Source of the DNA: Allomyces macrogynus ATCC 38327
Lineage: Eukaryota; Blastocladiomycota; Blastocladiomycetes; Blastocladiales; Blastocladiaceae
Length of the DNA: 15,067 bases
Assembly: GCA_000151295.1 (NCBI GenBank)
Contig: GG745382.1
Location: 222,819-237,885 of the forward strand
Direction: 5' to 3'
Below are positions 8,946-15,067 of the stretch, piece by piece. Numbering within the stretch: position 1 is the first letter of the stretch; every line of letters begins with the position of its first letter. Below the pieces are notes generated by a model. The model was given only the letters and a program-made list of their open reading frames with translations, did no database searches and had not been told where the DNA came from. The position numbers and the translations under genes are program-made.

Positions 8946-10393
8946 ATGAAAGCGACGCTGTCTCTCGTCGCGCTGCTTGCGCTCGTGTGCCAGGTCCTCG
9001 CTGTGGACGTCAAGAACAAGTACGCGTCGCAAATGATCTCTCTGCCCCAGTTTCGCACTGACTTGTTCGACGCGCGCGCTCGTGAGATCACCAGCTGATC
9101 ACCCAGGACCCCATACTTCCCACCAGGTACATTATCCGTCTCAAGGACACGACCGACCAGCCGTCGTTCACGGCCAAGCTGAAACGTGCCGTTGAGAACG
9201 AGAACGCGCGTGAGTCGAACACGATCGAGCACAAGGTCGTGCACGAGTACGACTTGGGCGGCGGCAAGTTCAAGGGCTATGCGGGCCAGTTCTCGCCCGA
9301 GTTTGTTGCGCGGCTCGCCAAGAACGCCGATGTGGCCTCGGTGCGCCCGGACGGGATCGTCAAGGCCTATGGCGTGCAGACGTCGCCGCCGTCATGGGGG
9401 CTGCCGCGCATTTCCGAGGTCAACCTCGACGTGTCCAAGCCTTACTACTTCCCAGACTCTGCGGGCGCGGGCGTAAACGCCTACGTGATTGATACGGGCA
9501 TTCTTACGACGCATTCCGATTTCGAGGGCCGCGCGATCTGGGGTTACACGGCGTGCGAGGGCTGTGCGAACACGGACGACAACGGGCACGGCTCGCACTG
9601 TGCTGGCACGATCGGCTCCAAGACGTACGGTGTCGCCAAGAAGTCGACTTTGATCGCCGTCAAGGTTCTCAACGGCAGCGGCGAGGGGTCCGACTCGGGC
9701 GTGATCGCTGGGATCCAGTGGGCGGCCAAGGACGCCAAGGCGCGGGGCAAACCCGCGGTCGCGTCGATGTCGCTGGGCGGCGGCAAGTCGCAGGACCTGA
9801 ACGATGCCGTCGAGGCGGCGATCGCTGACGGGCTCACGTTCTCGGTCGCGGCAGGCAACGAGTCGCAGGACGCGTGCAACACGTCGCCCGCGTCGGCGCC
9901 CAACGCGATTTCGGTCGCGGCGAGTGACAAGACGGACTATCTGGCCAGTTTTTCCAACTACGGCACGTGCACGGACATTATCGCGCCGGGCGTCAACATC
10001 AAGTCGACCTGGAACAATGGCGGGACCAACACGATCTCGGGCACGTCCATGGCCTGCCCGCACGTCTCGGGCGTCGTCGCGCTGATTCTCGCCGACAACC
10101 CGACGTTCACGCCGGCGCAGGTTCTCGCCAAGCTCAAGGAGTTCGCGACGGTGGGCAAGATCAAGGGGTCGCTCAACTCGACGCCCAACCTGCTGCTCAA
10201 CAACGGCGCCAGCGCGCCGACCTCGTCGACCACGACCAAGTCGACGACCACCGTCACTAAGACCACGTCGACGGTGACCAAGACGACGACCACGACGACC
10301 AAGCCCACGCCCACCAAGACGACCACGATGCTGACGCCGACGCCCACGCAGCCGTCGTGCCCGTGGTGGGACCCGTGGTGCGACGAATACTAG
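8946..10393 (+). CDS. Proteinase K-like secreted subtilisin (S8A)
   Basis: Predicted secreted serine endopeptidase of 446 residues in two exons, 8946-9019 and 9127-10393; the intron 9020-9126 (GTACGC...CCAG) restores VDVKNK-YIIRLKD. Residues 1-19 are a signal peptide (MKATLSLVALLALVCQVLA). An I9-type propeptide follows (about 20-105), with YIIRLKD and FSPEFVARLAKNADVASVRPDGIV. The mature enzyme should start near residue 106, before SWGLPRIS. The triad is Asp147 (AYVIDTG), His179 (GHGSHCAG) and Ser332 (GTSMACPHVSG), with oxyanion Asn269 (AAGNES). Cys residues in CEGC, HCAG, DACN and GTCTD could form proteinase K-type disulfides. The catalytic domain ends near residue 385. It is followed by a Thr/Lys-rich linker (390-434) and the tail [12 protein letters not shown], which proteinase K-like enzymes normally lack and which is identical to that of the upstream M36 protease. 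The start has a clear signal peptide and follows a TATA promoter. Confidence 0.96.
10220..10390 (+). repeat. Thr-rich linker plus shared C-terminal tail (S8 gene)
   Basis: Imperfect ACC/ACG/AAG repeats encode blocks such as SSTTTKSTTTVTKTTSTVTK and TPTPTQP, followed by [12 protein letters not shown] and the stop. All 12 tail residues match those of the M36 protein. At nucleotide level 32 consecutive bases (10355-10386 against 6487-6518) are identical, with one synonymous Glu-codon difference after them. The linker here is about 45 residues, against about 60 in the M36 protein. Confidence 0.85.
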
Positions 10394-10920
10394 GCGCGTC
10401 GCGTGCGATAATGCGGCCCTGAGAATTGGGGCATCGCGTTGGATCTAGAAGTCGGTCGGTAGGTCGCCAAGCGGTGATCATGAGCTGATGCTTTCCCGAC
10501 GCTCGCGTGTCGTTCTATTGGTGAATTGCGCGTGCCTGCTTCCTGTGTTGTTGTCCATTGCTCATTTGCTCATTTGCTTATTTGCTTTTTTGCTCATTCG
10601 CAATGGCGAGGTTCATTGTTCCTGCTAGCCAGAGTATTGGTTCTGCTTGCTCATAAATACGGTCCGCTCTGTTCGGTCCAAGAAAATATATCACGCATTG
10701 CACGCATTCTGCTGCTTCGGCCTGCGAGCATCACAGAGCACCATCGCGCTGAGCTCCGCACACGCAACCATCCGCTGCCGATCCTGACGCTCTTGATGCG
10801 AGGTGCTGGCAAGCTGGCCGGTCTGTGCTGGGCCAAAAAGTCCATGCGATACACCTATTGGGAAAAACCAAAAATCCAAACCAATACCAAGCTCACGCCC
10901 ACTCCACTCCACCCATCGCC
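10394..10920. other. Convergent intergenic spacer with simple repeat
   Basis: This region lies between the ends of the subtilisin (+) and RPC82 (-) genes. It holds an 8-nt tandem repeat at 10557-10602, a TATA-like CATAAATA at 10652-10659 with no gene behind it, and an A/C-rich stretch near 10855-10890 that probably belongs to the RPC82 3' end. No convincing gene is seen; the + frame from 10526 has no recognisable features. Confidence 0.5.
10557..10602 (+). repeat. 8-nt tandem repeat (ATTTGCTC)
   Basis: Five to six imperfect head-to-tail copies of ATTTGCTC (variants ATTTGCTT, TTTTGCTC, ATTCGCAA) lie about 165 nt after the subtilisin stop codon. This is a short minisatellite, possibly transcribed in the 3' UTR. 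No function is assigned. Confidence 0.7.
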
Positions 10921-12848
10921 TCACTCAAACAACAGCAAGTCGCGGTCCATGCGCAGGATTGCGGCCCTCAGCTGCGCCTGCGCCGTCTCGTACTTTTCCT
11001 GCACCTCGTCAAGCTCTTCGCCCTCGAGCATCACCTCCTCGACTTGACTCGGGTCCTCGCCGCCGGCCATGGCATGAATCACGGCCTGCCGGCGCGCGGC
11101 ACGCTTGCGCGCCTCCAACGACGCGCCCAGCTCCGTCTCGACTGTCTTACTCACAATCGCGAGCCGCTCGGCCGCATTGCATAGAGCCTGGTGCAGTGCC
11201 GCATGCACATTGCGTGCGGCCTTGGCGAGGTCTTGCGAAAGCACGTAAAAACTGCGCGTCGGTGCGCGATCCGCCGACTTCGCGACCGGGATCATTTCGA
11301 GGAAACCCTCCTGCACCATCGCGTAGCAGTGGCTGCGCGCCTCGTTGACGGGCAGCATCGTCACGGTCGCAATCTGCTTTTCCTCGAGTTTACCGCCCTT
11401 GACGTGCAATGCGCGCCAAATGCGCGCCGCGTACTTGCCGAACCGCGACTCGATGTGCCGGACGAGGTACTGCTGCTGCAGGAGCGTCTTGAGCTGCGTG
11501 GGGGACGCGACGGCGTAGACGTCCTTATTGGTGTCCTTGACGAGCACGTCGATCCCATCGAGCAGGTCCATATAGTCGGCGACTTTTTGCGGCAGGTCGA
11601 CTTGGAACTCGACATAGTCCATGGGCAGGTCCGTGACGGGCAGCTGGTGCGCGACTTGCGCAGGCGTGACCGTGTGCGTCGTCGCGGACGAGGACGAGGC
11701 AAGGGCGGCCGTGTCGATCATGGTCATGATTTGACGCAAGAGGTCGCCGGCGGTCACGTTGATCTTGACGGTCGTGTAGGTGATCACGGCCTAAGGAACG
11801 CGGCGGTCGGGTCAGACACGTGCGGAGCGGCGAGAGGGAGGGGGCAGAGAAGGACGGAGGCACACGCACCTCCCGCAAAAAGTACGTATCAAACCGCGCA
11901 AAGTTGAGGGTAAACTTGGCGTTCATGTCGACTTCAAATGCCTTGTAGGCCTTGGCGCCATACTCGTTGGACGAGGTGCCCGGCTTGCGCTTCTACTCGA
12001 CGACCACCAACCAAACGGCAATCAGCACTTCCGATCAACCCACACGCACCATGCTCACCAGCTCAATTCCACCAAACGTACCATGCCGACCATGACCGCG
12101 TTATCCAACTCCTCCTGCATCTGCGCCTCGCGCGACGCCTGCAGCTGCCGCATGTCCTTGGCCGACGGCATCAGGCCGAGCGCCGCGACCTGCTCGCGCT
12201 CCTTGTGCAACTGCACGTCCAATTTCGACAGCGACGCCTTGCTGTCGCCGCCGAGCAAGAACCGCTGGTGAACCATGTGCACAAACGTGTCGCGCAACTT
12301 GGCCGAGTCAAGGAAGACGGAGTCGGGGTGCGCGAGCAGGTCCTTGAGCGACAGCCGGCCGTGCAGCAGGATCGTCGTGGCAATATGGTGGCCCTACACC
12401 GTGGATTGATGCGTGAGCGGCCAGTTGGCGGTAGACGCGCGGAGAGCGAGTCAGGTGCGGACCTCCTCCTTGAACATGGACTTGGCGGCGTGAATGTACC
12501 GCGGGAACCGCGGGCGCAGAAAGACGCGGTCGGTGAGGAGCGTGTAGTAGGTGGCGATGCGACCGGACCGTTCGGTCTGGTCAAAGTGCACCACGAGCCC
12601 GTGCTGGATCAGGATCAGCAGCGCCATGCGCACAACCGACCCGGGCAACTTGCTGTGCCGCACGATCGGTGGCAGCGGCTGCCGTCCGCGCAGCGCGAGC
12701 GAGCAGGCGACCGTCTACGAATCGTGGAGAGTTGGTTGGAATCGGGGCCGAGCGGGGGGATCGGAGCGACGTGGCATGGCCTTACCGTCACTTGCTCACC
12801 AAAGTGCGGGGTCAAAATGTCGCGCACGGAGCGCACGACGTGGGCCAT
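10921..12848 (-). CDS. RPC82: RNA polymerase III subunit RPC82/POLR3C
   Basis: This is the TFIIE-alpha-like winged-helix subunit of the RNA polymerase III RPC82/RPC34/RPC31 subcomplex, required for initiation at tRNA and 5S genes. Minus-strand exons are 12848-12786, 12714-12463, 12393-12082, 11992-11870 and 11790-10921, giving 539 residues, close to the human protein. Introns are 69-89 nt; all keep the frame. Early landmarks are ILTPHFGEQV (first winged helix), VRMALLILIQHGLVVHF and FLRPRFPRYIHAAKSMFKEE, then TILLHGRLSLKDLL. Exons 4-5 join as FARFDTYFLREAVITYTTVKI. A later winged helix carries FGKYAARIWRALHVKGGKLEEKQIA (about 367-391) and VNEARSHCYAMVQEGFLEMIPVA. The C-terminal about 90 residues look like a coiled coil rich in Ala/Glu/Arg. 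The ATG at 12848 was chosen because MAHVVRSVRDIL begins where family members begin, although the frame is open upstream. The intron at 12462 has the atypical donor GTCCGC. Confidence 0.9.
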
Positions 12849-13487
12849 GGTGCCGGCGAAATCAGTCGCGGACTTGACGGCAAGTTGAGAAACGGATTCG
12901 AAAATGGCCTTGAAGTGACGAATCAAGTTTCGATCGCCGAACGAGCGGGCCCAGCTCCGCTCAGTCGTCGGTCTGCAGCAAGTGCCAAGAGTCGTGCAAC
13001 CTTGTCGTCGTCGATATTGGCTCTTGAAAGTGGTCGTTGCCAATGTCGCTGCGGATCAGAAAGCACAACGGTGGACAACGACGGTAGAGAAGAATGAGAA
13101 CATGACTCGAACGATCAAAGCGTCCCCTGTCACACCTGTCGATTACGCAAAGAAACATCCGCTGCTTCCGCTCTTTAATTTCGAAATTGTTTTCCAACCT
13201 ATTCCGTCGCTGCTTCTTGAGCACACTTTCGGGCCAATCCGTGTCGCTTTCAGATGCCACGCTCGCAACTGCGTGCGGTGGAGAAAGCAGCTTGGAAAGC
13301 GGGCGGAAAAGACCAAGCTGACCAGCACCTGCCAACGCGCTGACCTGATCCCCTCCTCGTGCTTGCACCAACTTCTCGCTCCGACTTTTGCTCCTGAGCG
13401 GCGACCACTGGCACTCATAAATACCACGCCGAACCGGCCACGACAAGGTCGAGAACCACGCAGCGCACCCTCTCCACCCTGTCGAAG
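12849..13487. promoter_or_regulatory. Divergent promoter region, RPC82 (-) and PEMT (+)
   Basis: These 639 nt separate two divergent starts. On the + strand a TATA-type CATAAATA (13417-13424) lies about 70 nt before the PEMT ATG. No TATA box is apparent on the RPC82 side, which fits a TATA-less housekeeping promoter. Open frames crossing this stretch show no recognisable domains. Confidence 0.5.
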
Positions 13488-14242
13488 ATGACCATTGCCG
13501 CCCGTACAAGCGTAATGCTGCCCGGCACCGACACGACCGTGCTTGACCTGGCCCCACCGTCGCTCTGGCTGGCCCTCGGTTCCATCGCGTTCAACCCGAC
13601 TTTTTGGAACATTGTTGCGCGGCGGGAACACCGCACGCACTGGCTCACGCGGCTGTTCGGCGGCGCCTACGCCGGTTGCTACGCGCTCGCGTTCACCATT
13701 TTCACGCTCGGCCTGCTGCGCGACTACCTCTACGCAGTCGCGCTCGACGACCAGCCGGTTCTGGACTTTGGGCTCGCGGGGACCGTGGGCGGCGCGCTGT
13801 GTTTGGCGGTCGGCAATGTGCTCGTTCTCTCGTCCATGTGGCGGTTGGGCGTGACGGGCACCTACCTCGGCGACTATTTCGGGATTTTGATGAACGAGCG
13901 CGTCACGGCGTTCCCGTTCAATACCATGGAGAACCCCATGTATAACGGTTCGACCCTGTGTTTCCTCGGCACGGCGTTGTGGTACGTTTGTGTCGGTTTC
14001 GCGAGCGGCAAGTCCGGATGGTGCTGACCGTCGTCGTGTAGGAAGGGGTCGCCGGCCGGTATCTTGATTTCGGTATACGTGTACATTGTGTATCTGCTTG
14101 CGCTCGCATACGAAGGGTGCGTTCTTTACCACCCGTTTTGCTGCTTGGTGGATGGTTTGCTCACCGCGTTTTTGCTTGCAGTCCGTTTACGGCGGCCATT
14201 TACGCAAAGCGTGACAAGGAGCGTCGCGCAAAGAAGGAGTAG
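13488..14242 (+). CDS. OPI3: Phospholipid N-methyltransferase (OPI3/PEMT type)
   Basis: An ER-membrane enzyme that uses S-adenosylmethionine for the later methylations turning phosphatidylethanolamine into phosphatidylcholine. Exons are 13488-13981, 14042-14116 and 14182-14242, coding for 209 residues, the usual length. Introns are 13982-14041 (GTACGT...GTGTAG, 60 nt) and 14117-14181 (GTGCGT...TTGCAG, 65 nt). Splicing yields GTALW-KGSPAGILIS and LALAYEG-PFTAAIYAKRDKE, the expected C-terminus. Four hydrophobic segments are visible (about 24-38, 58-79, 95-116 and 168-188). Family landmarks are AFNPTFWNIVARREHRT (residues 34-50), GTYLGDYFGILMNERVTAFPFN (124-145) and ENPMYNGSTLCFLGTALW. The SAM-binding Gly-rich stretch and the late YEGPF acidic motif are both present. 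The tail is basic (KRDKERRAKKE), as in ER-resident relatives. The ATG at 13488 lies about 70 nt after a TATA-like box and fits family length. OPI3 is chosen over CHO2 on size. Confidence 0.93.
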
Positions 14243-14273
14243 AAGGTTCATTCTGGTGCGAATGCGCTTGTAC

Positions 14274-14279
14274 AATAAA
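14274..14279 (+). terminator. Polyadenylation signal of the PEMT gene
   Basis: A canonical AATAAA lies 32 nt after the PEMT stop codon in the context ACAATAAATAATCC. The distance suits an mRNA with a very short 3' UTR. The convergent PAF1-like gene ends about 150 nt further on. Confidence 0.6.
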
Positions 14280-14424
14280 TAATCCAACTATGTTGCTACC
14301 GGACGTTTCGGTGCTGGGAAGAGCCGGGAGGTTGTCGCCAGAATCAAACTGCCAGCGCGATCACGTCGACAACGGAATGCAAAATCAATCAAAAGCCCAT
14401 CAATCCATCCACCTAGCCCAGCGA

Positions 14425-15067
14425 TCACGCCTCCAACCTCTCGAGCGCCTGCGTCCACGGCACGTCGATCGGCAACTCGCGAATCTTCTGCACCAACACC
14501 TCGTCAATCCCAATCGTCCCATATTGGTCCTCGGCACGCTGCAGAGATTCTTCCGTCTCGGGCGCCTCGACGAGCATCAACGGCGGCTTGCGGGCCATAT
14601 CCGTGCCCGACCGCGCGGCGCGCGATTTACCCAACATAATCCGCGTGCGGATCGCCGAGTACATTGCGACCCCATCCTCTTCATCAACCACCAAAGCAAT
14701 CTTCGACCCGTCCGGCAGCGTGCCAATCTCGTACGGCATCGTGCGCACGTACGCGCAGGGCGCCGTCGGCGTCCCCGGCGCGCGGGACATACAGGTCGAG
14801 AATCGGCCGCCCGTCGTCGCCCGCCTGCTCAGCGCGCAGCACCGGTTCGCGCACGTGGCCCGGTTCGCTGGGCCGCACCTCGATCTGTTCCTCGGTCGAG
14901 ACGTGCGCGTAGAACTGCGGCCACAGACGCAGGTCCGGGATCACAGGCGTGATGGACGCGGCCACGACGCCCGGTTTCGTCGGGTGCCGCAGCAGGCCCG
15001 GACCGAGTTGTACGCGCGATTGGGTCGCGGCGAACGAGGATTGGATCACGGCAAACTTGTGCGTCCT
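14425..15067 (-). CDS. PAF1: PAF1-like transcription elongation complex subunit, C-terminal part
   Basis: Probable Paf1, scaffold of the nuclear PAF complex that travels with RNA polymerase II and promotes histone modification. The gene runs in from the right edge and ends with TGA at 14427-14425. The first part (from 15067) reads HPTKPGVVAASITPVIPDL then LRLWPQFYAHV, resembling the Paf1 segment in which a His-Pro-x-Lys-x-Gly block leads into PD...W. The second part reads VRTMPYEIGTLPDGSK then DGVAMYSAIRTRIMLGKSR, resembling the Tyr-rich late Paf1 region. The two parts lie in different frames. Either a 52-nt GTACGT...CGAAG intron (14752-14701) joins them, or one surplus base near 14750-14790 does. 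The intron would remove YVRTMPYEIGTLPDGSK, which looks like coding sequence, so I lean to the indel. The acidic tail seen in many Paf1 proteins is missing. Identification rests on recalled motifs. Confidence 0.6.

Noticed and set aside
9392..10063. 223-codon minus-strand frame opposite the subtilisin gene
   Set aside because: A shadow of the GC-rich coding strand: Arg/Val/Ala-rich, with no independent features.
12849..13043. N-terminal extension of RPC82 upstream of 12848
   Set aside because: The frame is open, but the extension has no family similarity, while the ATG at 12848 places the first winged helix where family members start.

Overview
The window is nuclear DNA from a GC-rich, intron-bearing fungus. 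Every gene with a clear identity has a typical fungal counterpart. Sixteen short GT-AG introns (60-138 nt) can be placed by restoring conserved reading frames. Several genes have TATA-type promoters 70-126 nt upstream of the ATG. The phylum cannot be fixed from sequence alone. Short introns, high GC and secreted fungalysin plus proteinase K-like proteases would fit an early-diverging zoosporic fungus (for example Blastocladiomycota), but this is only a guess.

Layout from left to right: (1) the 3' part of POLE2/DPB2, the DNA polymerase epsilon B subunit (+, 1-777). (2) A UBTD/DC-UbP-type ubiquitin-domain protein (-, 1078-2192) with an N-terminal MGQCC acylation motif and an apparent 1-nt frame break in its ubiquitin-like domain. 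(3) A gene-poor stretch of about 1.7 kb. (4) A complete six-exon fungalysin (M36) secreted metalloprotease (+, 3870-6525). (5) A second gene-poor stretch of about 2.4 kb. (6) A complete two-exon proteinase K-like subtilisin (S8) (+, 8946-10393). (7) RPC82/POLR3C, an RNA polymerase III subunit, in five exons (-, 10921-12848). (8) A three-exon phospholipid N-methyltransferase of the OPI3/PEMT type (+, 13488-14242). (9) The C-terminal part of a PAF1-like transcription elongation factor (-, 14425 to beyond the right edge), with a frame change that is either a 52-nt intron or an indel.

The most interesting signal is the protease pair. The two enzymes are unrelated in fold and catalysis, yet both end in a Thr/Pro/Lys-rich linker followed by the same 12-residue C-terminus, [12 protein letters not shown]. 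They also share promoter and leader elements: CCTGGCC, then GATGAC, then a TATA box followed by AAACCA, then two copies of ATAGAC shortly before the ATG. This suggests a common extracellular destination or partner and co-regulation. The pair sits in roomy intergenic DNA between compact housekeeping genes, like an accessory secretome island. A second genome-level pattern is that 13 of the 16 inferred 5' splice sites carry C at intron position +4 (GTACGT or GTGCGT favoured).
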